Part shown: positions 9,846-19,098 of the stretch, piece after piece
Numbering within the stretch: the stretch's first letter is position 1
Layout of the letters: the number at the start of each line of letters is the position of its first letter
Made by a program: the position numbers and the translations under genes
The notes under the pieces: model-generated
The model's input: only the letters and a program-made list of their open reading frames with translations
Database searches by the model: none
What the model was told of the DNA's origin: nothing
Assembly (NCBI GenBank): GCA_000634515.1
Contig: JFNU01000179.1
Span: forward strand, 1 to 58,963
DNA: 58,963 nucleotides
From: Prochlorococcus sp. scB245a_520K10
Lineage (GTDB): Bacteria > Cyanobacteriota > Cyanobacteriia > PCC-6307 > Cyanobiaceae
Direction: 5' to 3'

Positions 9846-10835
9846 ATGACACAACTCTTTTACGACACAGATGCAGATCTAAGCCTTTTAAATAACAAAA
9901 CAATAGCGATAATCGGATATGGTTCACAAGGTCATGCACATGCCCTAAACCTTAAAGATAGCGGCATGGATGTGATTGTCGGATTATATAAAGGAAGTAA
10001 GTCTGAAAGTAAAGCTATTAGCGATGGTCTACAAGTTTTTAGTGTTTCTGAAGCTTGCGAAAAAGCAGACTGGATAATGATACTACTTCCAGATGAGTTT
10101 CAGAAAGATGTTTACCTTAAAGAAATAGAACCAAACTTAAAAGAAGGTAAGATATTAAGTTTTGCTCATGGCTTTAATATAAGATTCGGGCTTATCAAAC
10201 CTCCTAGTTTTGTAGATGTTGTTATGATCGCCCCAAAAGGACCTGGACACACTGTTCGTTGGGAATATCAGAATGGTCAAGGAGTTCCAGCATTGTTTGC
10301 AGTTGAGCAGGATTCTTCTGGGAATGCAAGATCATTGGCAATGGCTTACGCTAAAGGGATTGGCGGAACGAGAGCCGGGATTCTTGAAACAAACTTTAAA
10401 GAAGAAACAGAAACTGATTTATTTGGCGAACAAGCGGTTTTGTGCGGAGGATTATCAGAACTCGTCAAATCAGGCTTCGAAACTCTTGTAGAGGCGGGAT
10501 ATCAGCCCGAACTCGCTTACTTCGAATGCTTACATGAAGTCAAACTTATTGTTGATTTAATGGTGAAGGGAGGCTTATCTCAAATGAGAGATTCCATTTC
10601 AAATACTGCAGAATATGGAGATTATGTAAGTGGTAAAAGACTTATCAATAGTAATACAAAGAAAGAAATGCAGAAAATTCTAAAAGATATTCAAGATGGA
10701 ACTTTCGCTAAGAATTTTGTGGAAGAATGCGATAAAAACAAACCCTTAATGACAAAATTAAGAGAAGAGAACTCAGAACATGAAATTGAGAAAGTAGGAA
10801 AAGGTCTGCGCTCGATGTTCAGTTGGCTGAAATAA
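9846..10835 (+). CDS. ilvC: Ketol-acid reductoisomerase
   Basis: IlvC converts acetolactate and acetohydroxybutyrate to dihydroxy acids in valine, leucine and isoleucine synthesis, using NADPH and Mg2+. The Rossmann motif [14 protein letters not shown] is at about residues 24-37, followed by LLPDE and APKGPGH. The class I length is 329 residues here. The last 13 bases overlap the proposed start of cobD, implying translational coupling. It also links to panB through the shared 2-oxoisovalerate branch. Confidence 0.97.
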   Translation: MTQLFYDTDADLSLLNNKTIAIIGYGSQGHAHALNLKDSGMDVIVGLYKGSKSESKAISDGLQVFSVSEACEKADWIMILLPDEFQKDVYLKEIEPNLKEGKILSFAHGFNIRFGLIKPPSFVDVVMIAPKGPGHTVRWEYQNGQGVPALFAVEQDSSGNARSLAMAYAKGIGGTRAGILETNFKEETETDLFGEQAVLCGGLSELVKSGFETLVEAGYQPELAYFECLHEVKLIVDLMVKGGLSQMRDSISNTAEYGDYVSGKRLINSNTKKEMQKILKDIQDGTFAKNFVEECDKNKPLMTKLREENSEHEIEKVGKGLRSMFSWLK

Positions 10836-11848
10836 ATTTATTTTTAATATTCCTTGGATCGATTGGTTTTGACTTATTGATCGGCGATCCAAGATTCTTA
10901 ATCCACCCTGTTCAAGTAATTGGCTTTTACATAAAAAAAATATCTGATTACCTCATAAAAAATTTTGGGAAAAATAAAAATATATTGTTTTGGGGAGGTT
11001 TAAGCGTAGCTATATCCACCATTGGAATGAGTTTTGGTTTAGGAAAATTGATAGAACTCAGTTATGTGCAATCAAGAAATAATTTTTTTGGTGGATTGTT
11101 AATTCTTTTTGGACTTTCAAGTTGTATTGCGACCAAAGGACTTATTTCAAGTGTGAAAGAGATTGCAGAGCTAATAGAACGCGAAGAAATTAATGACCAA
11201 AATAAAAGAATAATCAAAGAGAAGGTACAAAGGATAGTAAGTAGGGATGTAAGTTCATCTTCTTTAGAACATCTTTTGAGATCAAGTACAGAGAGTCTTA
11301 CCGAAAATTCTGTTGATGGAATATTTGGGCCATTATTTTGGATTTTTATTGGTATTTTTTTTATGAAATTTTCAATTTTTCTGCCAGGGCCTTTATCACT
11401 TGGTTTTTCTTATAAAGCCATAAGTACCTTAGATTCAATGATAGGTTACAAATATGATTATTTTAGATATTTAGGTTTTTTCAGTGCAAAAATCGAAGAT
11501 ATTTTTACGTTTGTTCCTTCAAGATTAGTTTTAATCACATTACCTTTAGTTAGTCCCAAAATTAATGAGTATGGATCAATTATAAAAAAAAGTTATCTTG
11601 ATGGTAAAAAATATGATTCGCCTAATGCTGGGATTTCAGAAGCTATATTTGCTTATATTTCTGGTGTTAAATTGGGAGGAAAAAGTAAATATAAAAATGA
11701 AATTATTGAAAAACCAATAATCAATGCGAATGGAGATATTTGCACTAGAAAAAAAATAAACTTAATTTGTCAATTGATTTTGAGATTACAATTTTTATGG
11801 ATAATAATTTTTGTCTTAATATTTTTTATAATTTCGACTTTAATTTAA
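10823..11848 (+). CDS. cobD: Adenosylcobinamide-phosphate synthase CbiB/CobD
   Basis: This polytopic membrane protein attaches aminopropanol phosphate (or a related aminoalcohol) to adenosylcobyric acid in cobalamin synthesis. The family opening [18 protein letters not shown] is at about residues 14-31. The conserved [13 protein letters not shown] lies near residue 157. The chosen start is TTG within the end of ilvC; there is no better ATG before the conserved DLLIGDP segment. The length is 341 residues, rich in hydrophobic helices. Confidence 0.9.
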   Translation: MAEINLFLIFLGSIGFDLLIGDPRFLIHPVQVIGFYIKKISDYLIKNFGKNKNILFWGGLSVAISTIGMSFGLGKLIELSYVQSRNNFFGGLLILFGLSSCIATKGLISSVKEIAELIEREEINDQNKRIIKEKVQRIVSRDVSSSSLEHLLRSSTESLTENSVDGIFGPLFWIFIGIFFMKFSIFLPGPLSLGFSYKAISTLDSMIGYKYDYFRYLGFFSAKIEDIFTFVPSRLVLITLPLVSPKINEYGSIIKKSYLDGKKYDSPNAGISEAIFAYISGVKLGGKSKYKNEIIEKPIINANGDICTRKKINLICQLILRLQFLWIIIFVLIFFIISTLI

Positions 11849-11892
11849 TAATAAATTAGTTTTAAAATTACTAAAATACACTTAAAAATTCT

Positions 11893-12138
11893 ATGCAAGA
11901 AAACAGCTCTCCAATAGAAAATCAAAATGATGATTTTACTGATAAGCCATCTACCGATAATGAATACTCAAAATGGGTAGATAATCAGGGGGATGAAGTA
12001 AAGAATGTTTTTGGATTTAATAGCAGTGCTGAACTTGTAAATGGAAGAGCAGCAATGATCGGATTCTTAATGCTCATATTAACCGAGTTAGTTTTTAGCG
12101 GCAGACCTGTTACTTCTTCAATTTTTGGTATTAATTAA
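11893..12138 (+). CDS. High-light-inducible protein (Hlip, CAB/ELIP superfamily)
   Basis: This is an 81-residue single-helix chlorophyll-binding protein. An acidic, polar N-terminus of about 45 residues is followed by the Hlip signature ELVNGRAAMIGF (47-58) and one membrane helix. The Glu, Asn and Arg of this motif ligate chlorophyll and form the helix-dimer salt bridges. Hlips sit in the thylakoid membrane and protect photosystems and assembly intermediates under light stress. It is followed 2 bp later by a small membrane protein gene. Confidence 0.93.
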   Translation: MQENSSPIENQNDDFTDKPSTDNEYSKWVDNQGDEVKNVFGFNSSAELVNGRAAMIGFLMLILTELVFSGRPVTSSIFGIN

Positions 12139-12140
12139 AA

Positions 12141-12353
12141 ATGGAAGCAAAAAAATCTAATCCAATAAAAGTATTCTTATACATATCTGTATGGGTAATT
12201 ATTTGGGGCACTTTAGGATCTTTGATCGATTTTCCTCTATATAAAAATAAAATCTACTTGGAAGGAAGCATATACCAATATCTTACTTTCTCCGTTACAG
12301 CGATTATTTCAATTATATCTGCAAAGTTTTTTTATAAGAAAATTGATTTATAA
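12141..12353 (+). CDS. Small two-helix membrane protein co-transcribed with the Hlip gene
   Basis: The protein has 70 residues and two hydrophobic segments (about residues 9-30 and 45-63) with a short loop between them. No motif is recognised. The ATG is 2 bp after the Hlip stop, so the two genes form a tight operon. The last 6 bp overlap a convergent small gene. Residence in the thylakoid or plasma membrane is likely, and a link to light stress is inferred only from the operon. Confidence 0.72.
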   Translation: MEAKKSNPIKVFLYISVWVIIWGTLGSLIDFPLYKNKIYLEGSIYQYLTFSVTAIISIISAKFFYKKIDL

Positions 12354-12605
12354 AAACTTGTACCTAAATTTCTTAATAATTTTTGCTGGTTCTTTACTTT
12401 CATTGGACTCGTAAAGTATCCACTGATGTGTCTCAGTATCATGATCACAACCATAATTTCCAGAAAAATTATCATAACTCGATAGATTTGAGTGGCAATC
12501 TTGGTCTGCCTCAAAAGCAGAGTCATAACCTGTTAGAAAATATATCAAAAATAGAATAGTTATTAACAAAAAAAATACTTGAGAAACTAAATTAACTACC
12601 TTCAT
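12348..12605 (-). CDS. Small hypothetical protein with N-terminal membrane anchor and Cys/His-containing tail
   Basis: The protein has 85 residues. One hydrophobic segment at about 5-26 resembles a signal anchor. The remaining roughly 55 residues are polar, contain two Cys (DQDC and YGCDHD) and end in a basic KKFRYKFL. The pattern suggests an exported or lumen-facing domain with a possible disulfide. The function is unknown. A shorter ORF in another frame on the same strand (12332-12526) is not favoured, because it lacks the anchor and overlaps the convergent gene more. Confidence 0.66.
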   Translation of the reverse strand: MKVVNLVSQVFFLLITILFLIYFLTGYDSAFEADQDCHSNLSSYDNFSGNYGCDHDTETHQWILYESNESKEPAKIIKKFRYKFL

Positions 12606-12663
12606 AAGATATTCTAAAATTTAAATATATCATCAAATAAAATTTTTCGATCTAAAATTATAG

Positions 12664-12918
12664 CTAACGACCAACATTAAATACAAAGTCATGGAATGCT
12701 TGATTCTTTAAATACAGGATGACTAGCAATACTAAAATCAAATTTAAACCTATTACTATTGATCCAAAAATATTTATTTGTTTTTTACCTGGCAAAGTGT
12801 AAGTAAATTTCTTACCTTTAAGAAAACCAGCTAAGCCTTTTTTTTCTTTTTTTGTTTCTTTTAGTTGAGTATTTTGAGTATTATTCTTAACTTCATTATC
12901 AGAAAAACCTTTTACCAT
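12664..12918 (-). CDS. Small hypothetical membrane protein
   Basis: I chose the ATG at 12918 (MVKGFSDNE, 84 residues). The frame is open to 12951, but the extra 11 residues are AT-rich and unlike a protein start. A charged N-terminal half with many Lys, Glu and Gln is followed by GLAGFLKGKKFTYTLPGKK and one membrane helix (about residues 49-70). No function is assignable. It belongs to the run of small membrane and secreted genes between the Hlip operon and the HU gene. Confidence 0.62.
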   Translation of the reverse strand: MVKGFSDNEVKNNTQNTQLKETKKEKKGLAGFLKGKKFTYTLPGKKQINIFGSIVIGLNLILVLLVILYLKNQAFHDFVFNVGR

Positions 12919-12972
12919 TACAAATTTAATAACAGATTTATAATATTCCAAAAAAATAAATTATTTTAATAA

Positions 12973-13284
12973 TTAACAATTTTTAATCACATATGGAATC
13001 ATTAATGAATTTTTCTCTTTTGAGGAATTATTAAAAAAATAAGCTTCAATAATTTCCGTTTGTAGCCCTAATAAACTAGATTGACATTTGAATCTATTTT
13101 GGTCAAATACTACTAATTGAAGTTTTTCTATTTCAGAAACTAACTCTTTACAAACTTTGGTTTGAGAATCTTTGATACAATCACTAGATTGTTTTAAAAT
13201 CTTAGACTTTGTTGGTATTGTTTCTGCCATAACAAAATTAGATAACAACAAAAATTTTAGGAATAAAAAAGTTAAACATTTCAT
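12973..13284 (-). CDS. Small exported hypothetical protein
   Basis: The protein has 103 residues. Residues 1-21 form a good signal peptide (positive start, Leu/Phe core, ending VMAE), so the mature protein of about 82 residues is probably periplasmic or lumenal. The mature part has five Cys (DC, VC, KC, then the C-terminal NC among them), suggesting disulfides. No family is recognised. Confidence 0.65.
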   Translation of the reverse strand: MKCLTFLFLKFLLLSNFVMAETIPTKSKILKQSSDCIKDSQTKVCKELVSEIEKLQLVVFDQNRFKCQSSLLGLQTEIIEAYFFNNSSKEKNSLMIPYVIKNC

Positions 13285-13360
13285 TACTTCTTAAGACTTT
13301 AAAATTTGAGATACATTGTTAAGAGTTTTGGTCATTAAGCTAAAGGGTTTTTATTGAAAT

Positions 13361-13389
13361 TAAAAAAAAAGATGCTCTAAAAGAGCACC
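13361..13389 (-). terminator. Rho-independent terminator after the HU gene
   Basis: On the minus strand GGTGCTCT-TTT-AGAGCATC forms an 8-bp stem (one G-T pair) followed by nine T. It ends 34 bases after the HU stop codon, the classic position for its terminator. Confidence 0.85.
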
Positions 13390-13422
13390 TTGGTATTAAA
13401 GAAGGAAATAGGTTAAAAAAGT

Positions 13423-13698
13423 TTAGCCTTGAACTCTATCCTTAAAAAGTTTACCTGCAGAGAATGTTGGAACTCTTTTAGCGGGTATTGCTATTTTTTC
13501 GCCTGTCTTAGGGTTTAATCCCTGTCTTGCAGAACGATCTCTTGGTTCGAAAGAACCAAATCCTAGTATAGAGACTTTTTTGCCTTCCACTACTGAATCA
13601 ACAATAGTTTCAATAGCTGCATCAACAACTAAAGAAACATCAGTTTTTGTGAGCTCTGTACGAGCTGCAACAAGATTTACTAAATCAGCTTTGTTCAT
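13423..13698 (-). CDS. hup: Nucleoid DNA-binding protein HU
   Basis: HU is a small histone-like dimer that bends and compacts DNA. The 91 residues include the start MNKADLV, the conserved GFGSFEPRDR turn, and the DNA-contacting arm with GLNPKTGEKIAIPA ending in VPTFSAGK. It is full length. A strong terminator follows, and a 626-bp gap precedes it, so it is a single-gene transcript with a promoter in that gap. Confidence 0.97.
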   Translation of the reverse strand: MNKADLVNLVAARTELTKTDVSLVVDAAIETIVDSVVEGKKVSILGFGSFEPRDRSARQGLNPKTGEKIAIPAKRVPTFSAGKLFKDRVQG

Positions 13699-14324
13699 TG
13701 AAATTTAAATTAATGCAAAGGTTTAAAAAAAAGATTTAAATCGAGTTTTCAACCTCGAACTTCCACATCATATGGAGCAAATACAAATAGGGCAACCGAA
13801 AATGCCGGCGGCGCAAAGCTTTATACAAATTTTAGAGACATTTTTAGCAACATTATTTCATTTTATAGCCACACATTTTTCTTATATGAAAAAGAACATC
13901 TTTAACTAAAGAACAACTAAAAGCATTGGTGTCACTGGATTTAGCCTTAAAAAATCTACCTACATTTAGCAAAGGGGGAGAATGTCAAAGTGGGATGAAT
14001 TTAAGAATTTGAGCTATTTATTATGTTTTATTAATTTTCAGATATATTTCCTTCTCATCACATGAAAAAGCATAATTTGTATTTTGAAATCAAGAAAAAT
14101 CTGGGTTTCTTATTAATAAACTTTCTCTCTAAATCGTTCTATACACTGAGCAGATGGATGAAGAAATTGTAATTAATTAAAAAAATAATACTCTCCGAGA
14201 TCTAATAAAGTTGATTAGTGAAGCCTTAAATTTGAGTTTTTTTTTTAATTTTGTATCTATTATTCAAATATCAGTAATTTAAATAAATTATCTCAATATT
14301 TAACTAATCAATGATAAAGAGAAA
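13699..14324. other. Long intergenic region between divergent hup and glycogen debranching gene
   Basis: No confident gene is seen in these 626 bases. The part near hup holds a small GC-richer patch (about 13791-13820, containing GCCGGCGGCGC), unusual against the AT-rich background, and a short inverted repeat TCGAG/CTCGA at about 13741-13758. A plus-strand open frame from 13890 to 14009 encodes protein-like sequence (including LTKEQLKALVSLDLA) but has no ATG or GTG at its start. The final part is T- and A-rich and probably holds the promoter of the downstream gene. A small RNA is possible. Confidence 0.5.
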
Positions 14325-16358
14325 GTGAATCATATTAATAAAGGTAACCCATTTCCTTTAGGAAGTTCTCTAACTTCACAAGGGGTTAATTTTTCCCTAA
14401 TAGCCACGAATGCAGAATATGTAGAAATTCTATTGTTTGAAAAAGAAGACTCTATTTCCCCAAAAACTATATTGAAACTTGATCAGAACCATAATACTGG
14501 TCCTTACTGGCATGCAGAAATAAAAAATCTATTTGAAGGTTGTATTTATGCTTTTAGAATAAAACAAAAAAATAATGGGATTAATAATAACTATGAAAAA
14601 AAAGTTTTACTTGATCCATGTTCAAGAGGTATTACTGGATGGGAAGTTTACAAAAGAGAAAATGCCCTAAAAACTCAAGAAAATACTAATTCTTGTCTTA
14701 AAAGCGTAGTCTGCGATAGGAAATTATTTAATTTTAAAGATTATCCAAGACCAAAACATTCTTGGGAAGAAACAATTATTTATGAACTCCATATCAAATC
14801 CTTCACTGAATCAACTGATAAAGATCAAAGTTGCTTCAAGAATTTTTTAAAAAAAATTCCGTATCTCAAAGAGCTTGGTATTACAACAATTGAATTACTT
14901 CCAATTTTTTGTTTTGATCCAACTGATGCTCCAAACGGTTTAGAAAATTTTTGGGGTTATAGTCCAATCAATTGGTTTACCCCTCATTTTGAATATCTTT
15001 CGAATGAATCCGCCGCAAAGAATAGAGAGGAATTTAGAAGATTTGTCGAGGAATGTCATAAGGCAGAAATTGAAGTCATCTTAGATGTTGTATACAATCA
15101 CACTTCCGAAGGGGATTCAAAAGGGCCAGCAATATCTTGGAAAGGTATCGATGAAAATCTTTATTACTTTATTGGAAAAGATAAAAATTATCAGGACGTC
15201 TCCGGATGTGGTAATACTATTGCAGCAAACAGAGGATTAGTTAGAAAACTAATAATTGAATCATTAAAGTGTTGGGCGAGTGAATTTGGAGTAGATGGTT
15301 TTAGATTTGATTTGGGAATTGCCCTATCAAGAGGAGAAAATCTTTCGCCACTAGAAAATCCTCCAATTTTTGAAGATATTGAATGTGAACCAGAACTTAT
15401 CGATATCAAATTTATAAGTGAACCATGGGATTGTGGTGGTTTATATAAATTAGGTGATTTCCCATCTAAGAATACTTTCACTTGGAATGGTCATTTTAGA
15501 GATGACTTGCGGAGATTTTGGAAGGGGGATAAAGATACAGCTTGGAATATGAGCGATAAAATAAAAGGTTCTCCATCGATTTATAAAGAAGATAATATTT
15601 TCCCAAAATCAATAAATTTTATTACTTCACATGATGGATTTACTCTTAAAGATTTAGTAACTTTCAATAGAAAGCATAATTTTGCCAATAGAGAACAAAA
15701 TAGAGATGGTGATAACCACAACAATTCTTGGAATCATGGTAAAGAGGGACCAACTACAAACTTATTAATCAATGATTTAAGAAAAAGACAACAAAAAAAT
15801 CTTATTCTTAGTTTACTTATCTCTAAAGGTGTTCCAATGATACTTATGGGCGATGAGATAGGAAGGTCACAAGGCGGTAACAATAATTCTTGGTGCCAAA
15901 ATAATTTATTGGGCTGGATGAATTGGGAACATAGTCAACAAGATTTGGAATTATTAGAATATTTTAAATACGTTATCAAAATACGAAAAAAACTAATAAA
16001 CATTTTTAATCCATCATCCTTCCTTAACAAACAAACCAATGAAAATATCCCAAAATATCATTGGCATGGAACAAAGTTAGATAGCCCCGATTGGAGTAGT
16101 TGGTCTCACACAGTTGCCTTTAGCATTAACAAAGGGAATACTAACCCGCTGGTATGGATTGGTTTAAATGCATATTCAAAAAGTATCGATTTCCACTTGC
16201 CGAAATGTAAATATAATTGGTTAAAAGTTATTGACACTAACATGCCCGGGATTTTTGAACCCTTAACTATTAATGAAAAATCTGTATCAATAAAGAGTAG
16301 AAGCTCTTTATTAATCATTTCAGAAGAAGTATTTGGGGCAAAAAATAATATATTCTAA
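14325..16358 (+). CDS. glgX: Glycogen debranching enzyme (isoamylase type, GlgX-like)
   Basis: This GH13-family enzyme hydrolyses alpha-1,6 branch points of glycogen. An N-terminal CBM48-like domain (about 8-100) precedes the catalytic barrel. Region motifs are DVVYNH (254-259), GFRFDLG with nucleophile D329, SEPWD with acid/base E366, and FITSHDGF with D437. The length of 677 residues is usual. The start is GTG, selected because PFPLGSSLTSQGVNFS is the typical N-terminus. The tRNA-Gly gene lies head-on just downstream. Confidence 0.93.
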   Translation: MNHINKGNPFPLGSSLTSQGVNFSLIATNAEYVEILLFEKEDSISPKTILKLDQNHNTGPYWHAEIKNLFEGCIYAFRIKQKNNGINNNYEKKVLLDPCSRGITGWEVYKRENALKTQENTNSCLKSVVCDRKLFNFKDYPRPKHSWEETIIYELHIKSFTESTDKDQSCFKNFLKKIPYLKELGITTIELLPIFCFDPTDAPNGLENFWGYSPINWFTPHFEYLSNESAAKNREEFRRFVEECHKAEIEVILDVVYNHTSEGDSKGPAISWKGIDENLYYFIGKDKNYQDVSGCGNTIAANRGLVRKLIIESLKCWASEFGVDGFRFDLGIALSRGENLSPLENPPIFEDIECEPELIDIKFISEPWDCGGLYKLGDFPSKNTFTWNGHFRDDLRRFWKGDKDTAWNMSDKIKGSPSIYKEDNIFPKSINFITSHDGFTLKDLVTFNRKHNFANREQNRDGDNHNNSWNHGKEGPTTNLLINDLRKRQQKNLILSLLISKGVPMILMGDEIGRSQGGNNNSWCQNNLLGWMNWEHSQQDLELLEYFKYVIKIRKKLINIFNPSSFLNKQTNENIPKYHWHGTKLDSPDWSSWSHTVAFSINKGNTNPLVWIGLNAYSKSIDFHLPKCKYNWLKVIDTNMPGIFEPLTINEKSVSIKSRSSLLIISEEVFGAKNNIF

Positions 16359-16359
16359 A

Positions 16360-16430
16360 AGCGGGCGGCGGGAATCGAACCCGCATCTTCAGCTTGGAAG
16401 GCTGAGGTTTTACCACTAAACCACGCCCGC
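16360..16430 (-). tRNA. tRNA-Gly (anticodon TCC)
   Basis: Read on the minus strand, the acceptor GCGGGCG pairs with CGCCCGC and the D-arm starts TGGTTTAGTGG. The anticodon stem TCAGC/GCTGA holds loop CTTCCAA with anticodon TCC, and the T-loop is TTCGATT. The discriminator is T and CCA is not encoded. It reads GGA/GGG glycine codons. Confidence 0.97.
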
Positions 16431-16491
16431 GTTAAGTAATAGAATTACCATTGCAATAATACATTATCAAACAATCAACAAAGTAAAAAGA

Positions 16492-17889
16492 TTGGAAAAT
16501 TCACACTCGAAAAAAAATATTACTAGTTCAACAACAAGATTAATGTTCTCTTATGGACTGGGAGATGCAGGAACAGGTTTAGTTGCAACCCAATTTGGTT
16601 TTTTTCTGTTCAAATTCTTTATTTCTGCTGGTTTACCAGTAATAATTGCAGGTTCATTATTAATGTTAATCAAGATATGGGACGCAGTTAATGATCCGTT
16701 AATTGGATGGTTAAGTGATCGTACCAAATCAAGATGGGGGCCTAGAATCCCATGGATGGTAGCAGCATCTGTTCCTCTTGGTTTCTCTTTAGCTGCGATA
16801 TGGTGGACACCCACTGGTTCCGTGCTAACCAAGACTATTTACTATGCCATAATTTCAATAGTCGTAATGACTGCTTATACAAGTATTAACCTTCCTTTTG
16901 CAGCTCTATCTACTGAAATTTCTGAAAAAACAGTAATAAGAACAAGACTAAATGCATCTAGATTTACTGGCTCAATAATTGCAGGACTAACTGGTTTAAT
17001 CATTGCTGGGGTTGTATTAGGTTCTGAAGAATCAGCAAGTAATGAATATTTTTTAATGGGTAAAATAAGTGGATGTATAGCAGTTGCTGCAACATTAATT
17101 TCTTGTTGGGGTTTGGCTCCATTCGCGAAAAAAGCAAGAAGGCCTTCAGGAAAAGTTGAAGCTATAACATTACAATTCAAAAGGATCTTCAGAAATAAAA
17201 AATTTCTAAAAGTTATTACTCTTTATATTCTTCTCTGGTGCGCCTTACAATTGATGCAAACAGTAGCGTTAATCTATGTAGAGGATGTACTGAATGTACC
17301 AACATATATTGCGAAGTGGATCCCGATACCTTTCCAAATAAGCGCTTTAGTAGGTTTACAAATATGGACCAGAGTATCTAATAAATTGAATAGGATTTCA
17401 GCTTTAAACTATGGAGCGATTATGTGGATTATTTCATGTACGGCAGCTTTATTCTTACCTTCATTATCAAAAATTTCAGGAGTTGAGGATAGTCTATTCC
17501 TAAATCCTGGAAACATATTTCTGTTCATTCTTTTAATTTTCATAATCTGTCTTATTGGTATTGGAGCTTCAACCGCTTTTCTTATCCCTTGGTCACTACT
17601 TCCTGATGCAATAGACGAAGATCCAGAGAAACCAGCAGGATTATATACTGCTTGGATGGTACTTATTCAGAAGATTGGTATCGCGATTAGTGTTCAATTA
17701 TTAGGATTTTTGTTGTATTTATCTGGTTATCAATCATGCTTTGTTGATAAAGATAGTTTAAATATTATTGAACAATGCTACTCAGCACAATTGACCATTA
17801 GATTATGTATTGGTTTTATACCCTCAATATTGGTAATGATCGGTCTTTTAATCATGAGAAAATGGGATCAAAAATTAATTACAAACTAA
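16492..17889 (+). CDS. MFS sugar transporter, GPH (glycoside-pentoside-hexuronide:cation symporter) family
   Basis: A 465-residue polytopic protein with about 12 membrane segments. The MelB-like signature DPLIGWLSDRTKSRWGPR sits after the second helix (about residues 67-84), and a second GPH-type loop with LLPDAIDEDPEKPAG follows near residue 370. GPH carriers import sugars with Na+ or H+. The substrate cannot be read from sequence. It starts at TTG near the end of a short AT-rich leader. The glycogen debranching gene lies upstream across tRNA-Gly, so a carbohydrate theme is possible but not demonstrated. Confidence 0.87.
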   Translation: MENSHSKKNITSSTTRLMFSYGLGDAGTGLVATQFGFFLFKFFISAGLPVIIAGSLLMLIKIWDAVNDPLIGWLSDRTKSRWGPRIPWMVAASVPLGFSLAAIWWTPTGSVLTKTIYYAIISIVVMTAYTSINLPFAALSTEISEKTVIRTRLNASRFTGSIIAGLTGLIIAGVVLGSEESASNEYFLMGKISGCIAVAATLISCWGLAPFAKKARRPSGKVEAITLQFKRIFRNKKFLKVITLYILLWCALQLMQTVALIYVEDVLNVPTYIAKWIPIPFQISALVGLQIWTRVSNKLNRISALNYGAIMWIISCTAALFLPSLSKISGVEDSLFLNPGNIFLFILLIFIICLIGIGASTAFLIPWSLLPDAIDEDPEKPAGLYTAWMVLIQKIGIAISVQLLGFLLYLSGYQSCFVDKDSLNIIEQCYSAQLTIRLCIGFIPSILVMIGLLIMRKWDQKLITN

Positions 17890-17898
17890 TATAAAAAT

Positions 17899-18654
17899 AT
17901 GTATTACCCTAATTTTTTTAAAAGACTTCTAAGCAGCTTAATCATTGGCGGGCAAGCAATTAATTTTATCTTTAGAGGTAAAATTTCCAAAAATGATCTC
18001 TTTGACCAACTTATGGAGTCAGGTCCTGGAAGTTTGTTAATTGTATTAATTACAGGAATTGCTGCTGGCACAGTTTTTAATATTCAAGTTGCATCACAAC
18101 TTACAAGTATGGGAGTTTCAAGTGAAATTGGAGGTTTATTAGCAGTAGGCATGGCGAGAGAAATGGCTCCTCTTCTAACTGCTACTTTAATGACTGGAAA
18201 GGTTGCCACTGCCTATGCTGCTCAACTGGGCACTATGAAAGTTACAGAACAAATTGAAGCAATAACCATGTTAAGGACCCAACCAGTCCAATATTTGGTT
18301 GTCCCAAGGTTACTCTCGATGGTAATAATGTCTCCAATACAGTGTATTTTGTTTTTATCTGTAGCTTTATGGAGTGGACAAATTTGGAGCACAATTTTTT
18401 ATAAAGTTCCTCCAGTAGTTTTTTGGACATCTGTAAGATCAGGTAATGTGAGTTTAACCAGTACAGACTTAACTTCAATGTTAATAAAATCTGTAGTCTT
18501 CGGATTACTTATTGCAATTATCGCTTGTGGATATGGACTCACCACTAAAGGTGGTCCAAAAGAAGTTGGAACAAGTACAACAGGTGCGGTTGTAATGACT
18601 CTCGTTACTGTATCTTTAATGGATGTATTACTAACACAAATTTTATTTGGATGA
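17899..18654 (+). CDS. MlaE-family (DUF140/TGD1-like) ABC transporter permease
   Basis: The 251-residue protein has five or six membrane segments and the MlaE family phrases FNIQVASQLTS, GMAREMAPLLTA and GTMKVTEQIEA. Such permeases work with an MCE-domain substrate-binding protein and an ATPase to move phospholipids between membranes. The plastid TGD1 protein is the eukaryotic relative. The partner ATPase and MCE genes are not in this window. It overlaps the DUF3119 gene by 8 bp and lies near plsY, consistent with lipid traffic. Confidence 0.9.
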   Translation: MYYPNFFKRLLSSLIIGGQAINFIFRGKISKNDLFDQLMESGPGSLLIVLITGIAAGTVFNIQVASQLTSMGVSSEIGGLLAVGMAREMAPLLTATLMTGKVATAYAAQLGTMKVTEQIEAITMLRTQPVQYLVVPRLLSMVIMSPIQCILFLSVALWSGQIWSTIFYKVPPVVFWTSVRSGNVSLTSTDLTSMLIKSVVFGLLIAIIACGYGLTTKGGPKEVGTSTTGAVVMTLVTVSLMDVLLTQILFG

Positions 18655-19063
18655 TTCTATGTTCAACACTAAATCAAAAAAAGAAGACCCAGTCATAATA
18701 TCACCATCATTTCAGTTACCAATTATTCTAATAGTTTTAAGTTTTATGCTTTTATTTTTAAATATTGGTTCTTTGCCAACAATAGTTTTTGCTTCTTTTA
18801 GCTTTTTTTTATTACTTCAGTCATTTACCTTAAGAATAAAAATAACAAATGATGATTTTATCGTTTTACAATTAGGAAAAGAGATTAGAACCTTTCCATT
18901 CAAGAACTGGATATCATGGAAATTCTTTTTCCCTATAATCCCAGGTATTTTTTATTTCAGAGAAACATCTAGTCCTCATTTATTACCAATATTATTTAAT
19001 CCCAAACAATTAAAAAATGAGCTCATAAAAAAAGTTGACTCCCTGGAAATTAAAAATTCCTAA
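18647..19063 (+). CDS. DUF3119 family membrane protein
   Basis: The protein has 138 residues, with two hydrophobic helices (about 23-40 and 43-60) followed by a soluble PH-like region containing FPFKNWISWKFFFP. This matches the cyanobacteria- and plastid-specific DUF3119 layout. Its start lies 8 bp inside the MlaE-type permease gene, so the two are translationally coupled and probably act together. Biochemical function is unknown. Confidence 0.78.
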   Translation: MDDSMFNTKSKKEDPVIISPSFQLPIILIVLSFMLLFLNIGSLPTIVFASFSFFLLLQSFTLRIKITNDDFIVLQLGKEIRTFPFKNWISWKFFFPIIPGIFYFRETSSPHLLPILFNPKQLKNELIKKVDSLEIKNS

Positions 19064-19098
19064 AACTCATTATTTGCTTAAACATCAAAATTATTTAA

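Noticed and set aside
12332..12526. 64-codon minus-strand frame overlapping the 85-residue gene
   Set aside because: It shares the strand in another frame and overlaps both neighbours more; the 85-residue frame has a membrane anchor and a more protein-like tail.
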